From CAJINA01 sp964636125 (lineage in GTDB: Bacteria > Desulfobacterota > Desulfobacteria > Desulfobacterales > CAJINA01): a DNA stretch of 64,000 nt. Each line of letters begins with the position of its first letter. Within the stretch, counting starts at the first letter, position 1. The notes under the pieces were generated by a model. It saw nothing but the letters and a program-made list of their open reading frames with translations. It ran no database searches and was not told the origin of the DNA. Location: the NCBI GenBank assembly GCA_964636125.1, contig CAZWPX010000003.1:1-64000 (forward strand), in the 5' to 3' direction. Shown one piece after another: positions 1 to 8,739 of this stretch. The position numbers were made by a program, and so were the translations under genes.

Positions 1-55
1 AGGCAGCGGCCTGCAAAGCCGTTATTCATCAGTTCGAATCTGATTGCCGCCTCCA
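1..55 (+). tRNA. tRNA-Cys (GCA), 3' part
   Basis: This is the 3' portion of a cysteine tRNA cut by the window edge. The anticodon stem pairs 6-10 with 18-22 around the loop CTGCAAA (11-17), giving anticodon GCA. The T arm is a perfect 5-bp stem (28-32 with 40-44) around loop TTCGAAT. The acceptor 3' strand is TGCCGCC (45-51), followed by discriminator T and an encoded CCA at 53-55. The 5' acceptor strand and most of the D arm lie outside the window. Confidence 0.93.
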
Positions 56-68
56 TCAACATAAAAAA

Positions 69-99
69 GGGGTTGCAGATAATCTGCAGCCCCTTTTTT
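69..99 (+). terminator. rho-independent terminator after tRNA-Cys
   Basis: An 11-bp stem (69-79 with 83-93, GGGG outermost, one G-T pair) closes a three-base loop and is followed directly by six T (94-99). It lies 14 nt after the tRNA CCA end and is preceded by an A run, so it may work in both directions. Confidence 0.9.
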
Positions 100-369
100 A
101 GTTGCCTGGACGGCGCCTTTTCCGTTTGGGGCTGGGTTCAACGATCGTCGTAAGGGTTTTGGTGCCACATATTTTATGGATTTTCAGCGAACGCTTTTGA
201 TAATTTTGACATTCATTCCAAGGGACGAGTCATGACATCACCCACCCGGCGCAGGCCTGTGATCAACGATGCATTGACCTGCCTTAGTTAATTCAGTAAT
301 GTCCGGTTTTTGTTGGGCGAAACGGTGCAAAAGAACCGATGTCAGGTCGTTGCACTCAGAGTGACAAAC

Positions 370-702
370 CTATGAATGGGGCCGCCTAGCTGGGCTGGGC
401 GCCGGTTGCTCCTGAGATTTTTGCAAGCCCTTGCTGGAATAGTATATCGCGCGGCTGGCCATGAATTTGGCATGAATGTGGCGCTCTCCATTGGCCCAGG
501 TGCATTGCTTGACGCCCATGAACGTAGAAACCTGGAAGGGTTCTCCCATAATCCCGACCACCGCATCGTAGGTCATGCCCATTTTTAGCTTCTCGTAATT
601 TTCACGCGTCACTGTGTTGGGCGCCGGTGCACAGGCCGTTAATAGAAATCCCAGGATCACAAGTATCAGCACAATACGAGTTTTTGCCAGCTGCGTGGTC
701 AT
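370..702 (-). CDS. small lipoprotein, BamE/DUF3862-like
   Basis: A 110-residue exported lipoprotein. The N terminus has a basic start, a hydrophobic stretch and a lipobox ending LLTAC (Cys about residue 24). The mature part has the ENYEKLKMGM ... GEP pattern of small BamE/SmpA-fold and DUF3862 proteins, then a Cys-Trp-x-Asn-Gly segment and a KGL close to the end. The start is supported by a strong AAGGGGGG ribosome site 5-6 nt upstream. Such lipoproteins usually sit on the periplasmic face of an envelope membrane. The fold assignment comes from pattern only, and the exact partner is unknown. It stands alone, with no co-directional neighbour nearby. Confidence 0.75.
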   Translation of the reverse strand: MTTQLAKTRIVLILVILGFLLTACAPAPNTVTRENYEKLKMGMTYDAVVGIMGEPFQVSTFMGVKQCTWANGERHIHAKFMASRAIYYSSKGLQKSQEQPAPSPARRPHS

Positions 703-893
703 AATTCCCCCCTTCGCGATTAATAATTACCTAAAATCGCTCAATTTAAAAATAAGGTCCAATATCTGGTTTTAGTGATTGCTTCAACTCAAATTTAGTC
801 TATGTTGCCGGGGCGCCGTCCCATGCCGTGGTTATAAAAGACCCCATCCCATTATGGGGCCCAAAATTCAAACAGGCTTGTCACCCTGAGATT
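703..893. other. gene-free AT-rich upstream region
   Basis: A 536-base gap (703-1238) separates the lipoprotein gene from the cyclase gene. This first part is AT-rich and probably carries the lipoprotein promoter on the minus strand, but no clean -35/-10 pair stands out. A short CCCCAT/ATGGGG hairpin lies near 843-859. The rest of the gap holds a palindromic repeat (894-1037) and, around 1196-1231, imperfect CCTTGAA/CCTCGAA short repeats. I see no convincing coding region. Confidence 0.6.
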
Positions 894-1037
894 AGAGGCT
901 GTACCAGAATGCCCAATTTGGTCTCAGGTCAAGGAATGCGCAAATTTTAACCGGAGGAATACATTGAGTATTTCGAGGATTAAAATTTCCGCCTGACGCC
1001 GAGATGGGGCTAAAGGGGGTATTGTGGCACAGCCTCT
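894..1037. repeat. palindromic intergenic repeat with conserved CCGGAGG/GAGGA bubble
   Basis: The outer ends AGAGGCTGTACCA (894-906) and TGGCACAGCCTCT (1025-1037) are inverted repeats with one mismatch. Inside, AAATTTTAA (942-950) pairs with TTAAAATTT (980-988), and AATAC (958-962) pairs with GTATT (968-972). Between arm and core the unpaired segments are CCGGAGG (951-957) and TCGAGGA (973-979). The same unpaired segments occur with different arms at 56021-56066 and, reversed, at 58934-58978. A piece resembling the right end (ACACAGCCTCT) recurs near 10063-10073. Confidence 0.75.
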
Positions 1038-1238
1038 TAGCGAAGGGCCCCCTCCATGCTAAGGCTGTCTTTCAACGCAGGGGATTCATCGTCGCACCGC
1101 TCCTCAGAATGACAGGCATGATGACCCATGACAACACGTCATGCCGCCCTGAACAGGGCCATCATTGTTTTAGATGTTTGAACTTTCACTCGGCCCCCTC
1201 GAACCCTTGGCCCCTTGAATCCTCGACCCCTGCTTTTT

Positions 1239-3338
1239 TCACTTATAATCATAAACGGTGACCCCATCCCAGTCTTCCGGTGGCGGTGACTGGGAGAAAA
1301 CCTTTATACGCTCCATGTAAAGCTGTGCCGGCTGATCATCTGGGTGCAGAGCAAGAACTTTTTCAAATTCGTCTTGCGCAGCGGCCAAGCTCATTTGGCG
1401 ATAATGGTTGATACCGGTTTCAAAGTGGGCTACCAGGTCCGTTGATGCGGGTTCACACGTGTCTTTGGACCCTATGAGTTCAAAAATCTCCACAGGTGCC
1501 GCTTTGCCGATAACTTTCACACAATCAAGCTTGCGCAGCATAAACCGATCCGCAATGTGCCCGGCTGTATTTTCCCCGACGATAATCCGGGTACCGTAGA
1601 CCTTGTTCAACGATTCCAGACGGGAGGCCAGATTGACGGCATCCCCGATAACCGTGTAATCCATAAATTCCTGCGCGCCGAGATTGCCGACAATAACCTG
1701 TCCGGAGTTAATCCCAATACCGAGATCCAGGCGGGAGGCGCCCGGGATCTCCTTTTTGCGCAGATCATCAAGAGCCGTGAGCATTAAAAGTGCGCAGTCG
1801 ACGGCTTCTCCCGGGTGATCCTTGATTTCCACAGGGGCACCGAAGAACGCCATAATGGCGTCCCCGATAAGTTTGTCCAGGGTTCCTTTTTGTCTAAAAA
1901 CCAACGGGATCATTGCATCGAAATAGGCATTTAGAAGTCGTCCTGTGGCGGCCGGCCCCAGATTCTCAGACAGGGAAGTAAATTCACGCAGATCCGAAAA
2001 CAGGATTGTGACATTGCGATGTTCTCCCTGCAGCCGGTTTGACAGATCGCTTTTCAAAAGTGTCTGTATGACCTCCGGGGCCAGGTATTTACCGAAAAGG
2101 TCGGTAATCAGGATTGATTTTTGTCGCTGGACACTCTTCTGGAAGGCGGCGCCCATCACAAATTGAAGTGCCCAGACGGCCATCAGTGGTGCAATCTCCA
2201 TCCAGACAAGCCGGCTTATAAACAGATAGTGGCCGCCGGCCGTGATCATCGCAAGTCCCACCATGAGCAAGGCGCTGGATCCGAGAAGACCAAATCCCGG
2301 CAGAAAAAACACAACTCCTATGATACCGGCCAGGAGCGTCCAGAGCAGTATGCGGCTGCGGGGGGATTTATGTATGTAGGCACGACTTAGAATGGTTTCG
2401 GCTGCCCAGGCATGGCAGGCAATCCCCAGGTCTTTGTCTCCCAGGATGTTTTCGTCCACCGAATCGAATTTCTCTGAAATCTCATCCGGCAACTGAAAGA
2501 ACCGGGAATAGGGGGTGCTGAAAAAATCTTTTTCAAAGACAAGGCTGCTGCCGATCAGGACCAGTTTGCCACGGACCGTGTCCGGTTTGAAACGGTTGTG
2601 AACGGCATCCGAAAATGAAATTCTGGGAAACGATTTATAATTCCCGCCAAAGTTTATGAGCAGTTCGGGATAGGGCAGGGTGAGGGCCTTTTCGCTGGCA
2701 GCCCCGAGTCGAAATGTATGCTTACCGGAGAAATCCGGTATGAAATCCAGGTTGTAAAAGACGCGGGCCAGTTCCAGGGCAAAGGCGGGGATCAGTTCGA
2801 GCTGGCCATCCGGCAATGGCCGGGCGTGAAAAAAGCGGATCTTCCTTAAAATATTGTCTTCATCAAGCGGGACATCAATAAAACCATCCCCGACCATGGC
2901 TGCCTGGAATTGATCCAGAGCGGTGATTTCCCGGCCGTGCGATGATGAGATTCTGGCCAGGACAACGTTCCCGCTGCTGTGCATGGCCGCAGCCAGCAGT
3001 CGGTCCTCTTCTGGATCTGAAGAGGGGGCGGAAAAGATGAGATCAACACCGATAACCGCCGCCCCGGAAGCACTTAGATTATGGATGGCTTTGGCAAGAT
3101 GTCGGCGTGACCAGCGGCCCTGGCGTCTTTTCAGTTGGATAGAACTCTGCTGATCCATCAGGACCAGGGTGATTTTACCAGAAGGGGGCCGGGTGTCGCG
3201 CCATTTATAGTTCAGATCATACAGAAAATTATCCACCGACTGAAACAGACCGCGATGATAACCCCAAAGCGTGCCGCCGATCACCAGGACGGTAGCTAAA
3301 ACCGTGAGAAGAATTTGTAATTGTAAGAGGCGTTTCAT
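1239..3338 (-). CDS. CHASE2-domain class III adenylate cyclase
   Basis: A 699-residue membrane sensor making cyclic nucleotide. Residues about 8-28 form an N-terminal membrane segment, about 35-320 an extracytoplasmic CHASE2 sensor, about 327-397 three or so further membrane segments, and about 430-620 a class III cyclase domain. Metal-binding Asp449 (FSDL) and Asp493 (IGDA) are present. Lys489 and Thr562 occupy the purine-specifying positions, as in bacterial adenylate rather than guanylate cyclases, and Asn569/Arg573 fit the transition-state residues. A short helical, possibly TPR-like tail follows (about 635-680). It lies 99 nt downstream of the exported-protein gene, possibly co-transcribed. 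The signal sensed by the CHASE2 domain cannot be read from sequence. Confidence 0.92.
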   Translation of the reverse strand: MKRLLQLQILLTVLATVLVIGGTLWGYHRGLFQSVDNFLYDLNYKWRDTRPPSGKITLVLMDQQSSIQLKRRQGRWSRRHLAKAIHNLSASGAAVIGVDLIFSAPSSDPEEDRLLAAAMHSSGNVVLARISSSHGREITALDQFQAAMVGDGFIDVPLDEDNILRKIRFFHARPLPDGQLELIPAFALELARVFYNLDFIPDFSGKHTFRLGAASEKALTLPYPELLINFGGNYKSFPRISFSDAVHNRFKPDTVRGKLVLIGSSLVFEKDFFSTPYSRFFQLPDEISEKFDSVDENILGDKDLGIACHAWAAETILSRAYIHKSPRSRILLWTLLAGIIGVVFFLPGFGLLGSSALLMVGLAMITAGGHYLFISRLVWMEIAPLMAVWALQFVMGAAFQKSVQRQKSILITDLFGKYLAPEVIQTLLKSDLSNRLQGEHRNVTILFSDLREFTSLSENLGPAATGRLLNAYFDAMIPLVFRQKGTLDKLIGDAIMAFFGAPVEIKDHPGEAVDCALLMLTALDDLRKKEIPGASRLDLGIGINSGQVIVGNLGAQEFMDYTVIGDAVNLASRLESLNKVYGTRIIVGENTAGHIADRFMLRKLDCVKVIGKAAPVEIFELIGSKDTCEPASTDLVAHFETGINHYRQMSLAAAQDEFEKVLALHPDDQPAQLYMERIKVFSQSPPPEDWDGVTVYDYK

Positions 3339-3437
3339 AAAGATAAGGTATTCTGCTGATTGTCAGGGAACTCGCTACGCTTGCACCCTGGCCTACGGTG
3401 AATGCATAGATTGGTTAAAGTGTATTTAGGGGCGATA

Positions 3438-4475
3438 CTATCCATTTGCAGCTCTGCTCGGCCGGGAACCTTCCACCCCGCCCACCGGGCTGGAAACGAT
3501 GACAATCACCCTGCAGTTTTTCAATATTCGGCTGGCGGCATCTTCTTGCTGAAGGGCACGTGCATCTGTTTGCGAAATAACCAGGTTTGTGCGGGTCAGG
3601 CCTTGCAGCCCCTTGGCTTTCTGGACAATAAAGCGCCGCCTTTTTTTACGGGTTAGGCCGTCGTCCTCAGCCTGGGCCGCTGACGGGTGGAACAGACGGT
3701 CGATGAGCATAGCAAGGCTGTCCGAGCTGGCATTGAGCCCCTGAAGATGCTTGAGGTCGTCAGCGGATTCCACGTAGCGGATCATCGATCTTATCTCCAG
3801 AGCGGCCGGATTGATGGCATCCAGGTTATAGATCGCCTCACCCGTGGGCAGTATGATTTTCGGAAACAGGGCCGGTTGCACAGCCGCATGGTTTTCCAGA
3901 CCCCGTGCATCCAGAACCAGCCAGGGATCCTCATCGCTTTCCCTGATGGGTTCAGCCCAATTTTGGGGGAACTGAAGCCCTTCCGGTGCTGAGGTGTTGA
4001 CCTGCTCCAGGATCTGAACATTAAGCCCTTTGATACCGGCCAGTGTCGTTTTGCGGGTCACCTCATAATAGGGACGGTCCGTGTTATCCACCAGCCGGGC
4101 ATCATGTTCCGCAAACCGGAGCAGTGCTTTCAACCGAATGACGAAGTTTCCGCCCTCAAGTTGGCCGACTTTGTGCCGGTCGTCCAGGTTGACACCCGCG
4201 GCGAGCTTCAAAATATTGCTGGCGGCAATGAGTTTAGCAGCGCGCATGGCCATGGGCCGGGACTGTGCGTTCTGATCCAGGAAAGCCCGCCCGGTACCAT
4301 ATATGATACCATTGTTCCAGTCGATGCGTCCGGTCGCAAACGTTTGGATGAAAGACTCAAACGTGCGGTCCGCCTCACTGTTCACACTGGCCGGGGGCCC
4401 CAGCAGGCCGGCAAAGATGAGCGTCGCAGCAGCAAAAGAGAATAAACGACAATGGCATCCGGATGATTTCAGCAT
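3438..4475 (-). CDS. exported protein of unknown function, LPP20-like N-terminal region
   Basis: About 345 residues from the ATG at 4475, which follows a GAGGTGG segment; an upstream in-frame ATG at 4496 has no visible ribosome site. A hydrophobic leader rich in Ala/Leu is followed by a likely signal-peptidase site near the ASVNSEA segment. The early mature part has a G-x-G then Ala-rich helix pattern (MAMRAAKLIAAS) reminiscent of the LPP20/FlgT-N fold seen again in the lipoproteins at 10096-11778. The rest is unrecognised. The C terminus holds a KKRRRF basic patch and the mid region an Asp/Glu-rich stretch. The cyclase gene follows in the same direction, but a functional link is only positional. 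Confidence 0.6.
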   Translation of the reverse strand: MLKSSGCHCRLFSFAAATLIFAGLLGPPASVNSEADRTFESFIQTFATGRIDWNNGIIYGTGRAFLDQNAQSRPMAMRAAKLIAASNILKLAAGVNLDDRHKVGQLEGGNFVIRLKALLRFAEHDARLVDNTDRPYYEVTRKTTLAGIKGLNVQILEQVNTSAPEGLQFPQNWAEPIRESDEDPWLVLDARGLENHAAVQPALFPKIILPTGEAIYNLDAINPAALEIRSMIRYVESADDLKHLQGLNASSDSLAMLIDRLFHPSAAQAEDDGLTRKKRRRFIVQKAKGLQGLTRTNLVISQTDARALQQEDAASRILKNCRVIVIVSSPVGGVEGSRPSRAANG

Positions 4476-4630
4476 GACCACCTCTATATGGACCAAAGGG
4501 TGAAAAAGGGGAGGACTTTTGTCACATCAAACTTAATATTGACAGCAACCAGGTCTTAATCAGGGCCACCTGTCGCCGGGTTCTCTTACTGTTACCATAC
4601 TATCCATATTAGACCAAACATTTTTCATCT

Positions 4631-4659
4631 TTGACAACTATCTGTAATTACCGTATATT
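4631..4659 (+). promoter_or_regulatory. sigma-70-type promoter for the MEMO-AMMECR1 operon
   Basis: A perfect -35 TTGACA (4631-4636), a 17-base spacer and -10 TATATT (4654-4659) lie in the 279-base divergent gap, about 95 nt before the next plus-strand start. The match is close enough to suggest a strong, constitutive housekeeping promoter with a start site near 4666. Confidence 0.75.
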
Positions 4660-4754
4660 GATGAATAGTGAGCATCCTGATCACCGTATTTGGGCGGTCA
4701 GGGCCTGTATTGGCAAAGATATAACCATGATAGCGTTTACCCGGGTTCCCACAA

Positions 4755-6320
4755 ATGCCGAAGAGACGACCGTATAGGCACCAAGCACCATCCCCATCCG
4801 GCCCTTTCGCGTTAAAAAACCATTGCCGAACCCTGTTTCAAATGTTGATCTTCAGCGTCCTGGGAGGCCAGTTGATGTGGGCGCCTGCCGCAAGTCAGGT
4901 GGCGGCCGGCGAGATCAGGACGGCAGTTTTTGCCGGGCGGTTTTATCCGGCTGATCCAGCCGTGCTGAACCAGACCATTGCCAAGCTTATCGCGGACGCT
5001 GAGAAAACAAAAATCAATGTCCCGGACAGCGCGGCTTTAAGGGCGCTGATCATACCGCATGCCGGATATATCTATTCCGGCTTTACCGCGGCACATTGTG
5101 CCAGTTTACTAAAAGGCCGCACATATTCCAGGGTGATCGTCATGGGACCCGATCACCGGGTCGGCATCCCCCGGGCGGCCATCAGTAACGTGAAGGCATA
5201 CGAGACCCCCTTGGGACGCATCGCGTTGCACGCGGATTCAAGCAAGCTCAGGAAGCGGTCACTGCTGTTCGGGTACAGCCCTTCTTCGGACAGGTCCGAA
5301 CACAGCCTGGAAGTGGTGCTCCCTTTTCTACAATATGGCCTGGGAGATTTCGAACTGGTGCCGCTGGTTATCGGTGGGGGCGACCCCGTGGCCATTGCCG
5401 CGGAACTGGCAACTGTTGTGGATGCGGATACGCTCCTGGTGGCAAGTTCCGACCTCTCGCATTACCTGCCTTATGAACAGGCCGTGGCCTGGGATCGCGC
5501 CACACTGAAATTAATCACCGGGATTGCGCCTGAAAAACTAATGGCGCGGTCAAACAGTGCCTGCGGGCGGGCGCCGGCGGCAGTCATTTTGCACCTGGCG
5601 AGGCGGCATGGATGGCGGGCGGTTTTATTGAACTATACCAACAGCGGTGATACAGCCGGTGATAAAGAGCGGGTGGTCGGTTATGCGGCGGTCGCGTTTT
5701 ACGGAAATCTAACAGCCAGGAGGGAAGGCCAAATGGAAGGGTGCCTCAATCAGGATAATAAGAATGTGTTGCTGGATCATGCCCGACGCACAATCATGGA
5801 TCGGCTGGGACAGACGTATGGCCGCGAAACAGCCGCACAACTGGAGCAAAAGCTGGGCGCAAGTTGTTTTGAAACCAAAAGCGGTACCTTTGTAACCCTT
5901 ACCCTGGACGGCCAGTTGCGAGGGTGTATCGGCAATATGAGTGCCACTGTCAGCCTGCGAGAGGGAGTGCGGCAAAACGCCCTCAATGCGGCCTTCCAGG
6001 ACCCGCGCTTTGGCCCTTTAACAGAGGCAGAGCTGGAACAGGTCCGGATTGAAATCAGCATTCTCACCGAACCTGAACCGCTGACACACACCGGCGGGAA
6101 GGACCTGATCAGCAAGCTGCACCCTCACATAGACGGTGTTATCATTCGTAAAGGTGCGTATCGCGCCACGTTCTTGCCGCAGGTCTGGGAACAGCTGCCG
6201 CAGCCGGACGAATTTCTCAAGCGGCTCTGCCTGAAAGCCGGTCTGCCTGCCAATACCTGGCAGTCTGCCGGCCTCGATGTGCAGACCTATCAGGTAATCA
6301 ACTTTGAAGAGGAACACTGA
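4755..6320 (+). CDS. fused MEMO (AmmeMemoRadiSam protein B) - AMMECR1 (protein A)
   Basis: A 521-residue fusion of two proteins normally separate. Residues about 54-320 are the MEMO domain: His102 (IIPHAGY), His134 (GPDHRVG) and Cys270 match the three metal-ligand positions of human MEMO1. Residues about 335-518 are AMMECR1, with its hallmark LRGCIG at 388-393. The first 50 residues are basic then hydrophobic (about 28-46, ending AAS/AAG) and look like a signal peptide, unusual for this family. The start is uncertain: no clear ribosome site precedes the ATG at 4755 or the in-frame ATG at 4842. The next gene begins inside this one by 17 nt, and a family radical SAM enzyme follows at 8740. The biochemical role of the system is not established. 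Confidence 0.88.
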   Translation: MPKRRPYRHQAPSPSGPFALKNHCRTLFQMLIFSVLGGQLMWAPAASQVAAGEIRTAVFAGRFYPADPAVLNQTIAKLIADAEKTKINVPDSAALRALIIPHAGYIYSGFTAAHCASLLKGRTYSRVIVMGPDHRVGIPRAAISNVKAYETPLGRIALHADSSKLRKRSLLFGYSPSSDRSEHSLEVVLPFLQYGLGDFELVPLVIGGGDPVAIAAELATVVDADTLLVASSDLSHYLPYEQAVAWDRATLKLITGIAPEKLMARSNSACGRAPAAVILHLARRHGWRAVLLNYTNSGDTAGDKERVVGYAAVAFYGNLTARREGQMEGCLNQDNKNVLLDHARRTIMDRLGQTYGRETAAQLEQKLGASCFETKSGTFVTLTLDGQLRGCIGNMSATVSLREGVRQNALNAAFQDPRFGPLTEAELEQVRIEISILTEPEPLTHTGGKDLISKLHPHIDGVIIRKGAYRATFLPQVWEQLPQPDEFLKRLCLKAGLPANTWQSAGLDVQTYQVINFEEEH

Positions 6321-8427
6321 GAAAGCACTGGGCAGCTTGATTGTTGCCACCGGGATCTCTTCAGTCGTCTCTCAACTGCTGATCATCCGGGAGTATCTCA
6401 CCCAGTTCCAGGGCAATGAATACGTCATTGCCCTGATTTTCTTTGCATGGCTTATATTGGGCGGCCTGGGCAGTTTTGCCACCAGTTTTGGTGTTCCCGG
6501 GAATTTCAAACCGCTCCCGGCACGCCTGGTGCTGCTTTCCCTGCTGGCGGCCGCCCTGCCCACCATTGAATTGATGACCATCCGGCTGTTCCGGGACGTC
6601 GTTTTTACCCAGGGAGCCTCAACCGGCTTCTATAAAACCCTATTCTTTGTTTTTGCTACCCTGGGGCCGTACGGTTTTCTGATCGGTTTCTTATTGCCCT
6701 ACAGCCTGACCGTTTTGCGGGACCGGGTTCCCGGATATCCGGGAACCCGCGCCTACCTGCTTGACAATATAGGAGATTTCACTGGTGGTGCGCTGTTCTC
6801 GTTCGTGTTGATCTACCTGTTCAGTCCGTTGCAGGCAGCCATGCTCTCCGGGTTGATTCTGGTCCTGGCCGCCCTTGCGCTTGCAGGCACTACCCGGGGC
6901 ATAACCTTCAAAACAGTCGCCGCCGTTCTGGCCGTACTGGGCGTCCTGACCGTGGGTCTTCTCAAGGAAGAAGCCTCCCTTGCGCCACAAAATGGCCGCC
7001 TGGTGTGGTACCAGGAATCCAGATACGGCCGAATTACCGTCGTTGAGCACCAGGCGCAGTTTACTATTTTTGCCGATGGGGTGCCCTTGACCCAGAGCCA
7101 CGATGTGGCCGCGGCTGAGGCGGCGATTCACTATCCTTTGTCCCAAGCAGCCGCCCCGGGTAATATTCTGATCATTTCAGCCCGGGGAGGTATGCTGCAG
7201 GAGGTGGCAAAATACCATCCGGGCACAGTAGACTACCTGGAGCTGAACCCAGCGGTCGCCGAAGCCCAGTTCCGGTTCAACCTGCTGAAACAAATCCGCG
7301 GATTAAAGGTCGTCCACCAGGATGCGCGGGCATTTCTGGCCAATACTGAAAAAAAGTACGCAGTCGCTATCATCAACACACCTGATCCGGAGACCTTTCA
7401 AACCAACCGCTTCTACACCGGGGAATTCTATCGCCTGGTCAAGCGGCACCTGACGCCGGGCGGTGTGCTGGGTTTTTCAGTCTCCGGCTACGCCAACTAC
7501 CTGAGCGAATCGAAAGCAGGTATCCTTTCATCCCTGTACCAGACGGTAAGGAAATCTTTTAAAAACGTAGTGGTACTGCCGGGAGAAAGGGTCTTTTTCA
7601 TCTGTTCGGATGGTCCTGTCGATGTGGATATTCCTGCACAACTGGCCCGCAAAGAGATTCAGACAGATTACGTGGACGGATACTACTACGGCAATGTGAC
7701 CCCCCGGCGTATCGCCGGACTCCGCCAGCAGCTACTACCGGGTGCCCCCTTGAACGAAGATGCCAACCCCTATCTCATGCGCTTGATGTTTACCCGCTGG
7801 TTTGAAAAATTCGCAACTTCGCCGCGGTGGCTCTATATGGCGCTGGCAGTCGTATTCGGATTTTATGTAGTACGCATGTCCCGCGCTGAATATCTATTGT
7901 TATCAACCGGCTTTATGACCATGGGCAGTGAAATCACCATAATTTTTGCATTTCAGGCGTTTTTTGGTTACATTTATTCCCAGATCAGCTTGATCGTCAC
8001 GGTATTTTTAGCCGGGCTGCTGCCGGGGGCGCTGCTCGGACAAAAGCTCAAAAGGGATGCCCGTAAATTCCAGCTGCTGTCGGACGGCCTGCTGATCTGC
8101 CTGTGCGTTTTGCTTGGCCTGATGATTCTGCCGGCCCAGTCGCAACCAGCCGCCTGGCTTCTCCTGTTGCTCGGATTTTGCGTTTCGGTTCTGTGCGGCT
8201 GTCAGTTTCCTCTGGCACTTGAATCCGGTGGGGAAGACAACCGCCGCATGTCCTATGCATTTTCTGCCGACCTGGCCGGGGCGGCCTGGGGAGCTTTGCT
8301 CACAAGTGTCCTGTTGATTCCCTACCTGGGTCTGGGCGGGACGCTGCTGGCATTGATCGGGCTCAAGCTTTCAAGTATGCTGGTGACGGCCTCAGGGAAT
8401 AAAACTGATAAGTTTGAAGTGACTTAA
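6304..8427 (+). CDS. membrane-embedded spermidine-synthase-like protein
   Basis: A 707-residue polytopic protein with a central aminopropyltransferase/methyltransferase-type Rossmann domain. About seven hydrophobic segments span residues 10-220; a soluble domain (about 230-450) includes a beta-turn ARGGM segment, then YLELNPAV and HQDARAFL motifs typical of spermidine synthase folds; six or seven further segments fill 500-700. The start is TTG at 6304, overlapping the upstream gene by 17 nt, so the two are probably translationally coupled. The usual catalytic Asp positions are not clearly preserved (IINTPDPE), so true spermidine synthesis is doubtful. Its place between the MEMO-AMMECR1 fusion and the radical SAM gene suggests a role in the same pathway. 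Confidence 0.8.
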   Translation: MKRNTEKALGSLIVATGISSVVSQLLIIREYLTQFQGNEYVIALIFFAWLILGGLGSFATSFGVPGNFKPLPARLVLLSLLAAALPTIELMTIRLFRDVVFTQGASTGFYKTLFFVFATLGPYGFLIGFLLPYSLTVLRDRVPGYPGTRAYLLDNIGDFTGGALFSFVLIYLFSPLQAAMLSGLILVLAALALAGTTRGITFKTVAAVLAVLGVLTVGLLKEEASLAPQNGRLVWYQESRYGRITVVEHQAQFTIFADGVPLTQSHDVAAAEAAIHYPLSQAAAPGNILIISARGGMLQEVAKYHPGTVDYLELNPAVAEAQFRFNLLKQIRGLKVVHQDARAFLANTEKKYAVAIINTPDPETFQTNRFYTGEFYRLVKRHLTPGGVLGFSVSGYANYLSESKAGILSSLYQTVRKSFKNVVVLPGERVFFICSDGPVDVDIPAQLARKEIQTDYVDGYYYGNVTPRRIAGLRQQLLPGAPLNEDANPYLMRLMFTRWFEKFATSPRWLYMALAVVFGFYVVRMSRAEYLLLSTGFMTMGSEITIIFAFQAFFGYIYSQISLIVTVFLAGLLPGALLGQKLKRDARKFQLLSDGLLICLCVLLGLMILPAQSQPAAWLLLLLGFCVSVLCGCQFPLALESGGEDNRRMSYAFSADLAGAAWGALLTSVLLIPYLGLGGTLLALIGLKLSSMLVTASGNKTDKFEVT

Positions 8428-8512
8428 AGTGATCTAAAGTGCCTAAAGTTTTGGAGTCGCTGTGCTCCGCTGATTTTAAACAATCAGTAGAATACCTTAA
8501 CTTTAGATCACT
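8428..8512. repeat. inverted-repeat element, copy 1 (AGTGATCTAAAGT family)
   Basis: The element starts immediately after the preceding stop codon. Left end AGTGATCTAAAGT (8428-8440) is inverted at 8500-8512 as ACTTTAGATCACT, and the interior shares GGAGTCGCT, CTCYGCT and AATCAGTAGAATACC with copy 2. It abuts the N run. Confidence 0.8.
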
Positions 8513-8522
8513 NNNNNNNNNN
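8513..8522. other. assembly gap (10 N)
   Basis: Ten N sit exactly at the end of repeat copy 1. Flanking copies of the same element suggest that the assembler broke on the repeat, so the true distance between the two copies is unknown and sequence may be missing or collapsed. Confidence 0.95.
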
Positions 8523-8559
8523 CAGTGGCAGGCGCAACCGGTAAGTTTGGAGTGACTAA

Positions 8560-8651
8560 AGTGATCTAAAGTTGAGGAGTCGCTTTGCTCTGCTTTTTTA
8601 TAAAATCAGTAGAATACCTTAACTTTAGATCACTTCAAACTTTAGATCACT
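8560..8651. repeat. inverted-repeat element, copy 2 (AGTGATCTAAAGT family)
   Basis: AGTGATCTAAAGT at 8560-8572 faces ACTTTAGATCACT at 8622-8634 and again at 8639-8651. The interior is nearly identical to copy 1. The right end, from GATCACTTCAAACTTTAG onward through TTAGGCACTT, recurs at 28185-28220 with one base change. No transposase is present, so if mobile this would be a MITE-like or REP-like element. Confidence 0.8.
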
Positions 8652-8739
8652 TTAGGCACTTACATCAGTCTGCAGGGCCTAACCAATTATCTCTAACCTG
8701 GCCCTGAGGACTATGTTTTTAAGGACAAAATAAGGGGTT

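Noticed and set aside
1004..1261. 85-codon plus-strand frame
   Set aside because: It begins inside the palindromic repeat and ends within the cyclase 3' end. Its composition follows the repeat and short CCTTGAA units, and it has no ribosome site.
8428..8651. CRISPR-like array because of repeated units
   Set aside because: There are only two long copies with internal symmetry and no regular spacers, and no cas gene lies nearby. It fits an interspersed palindrome.
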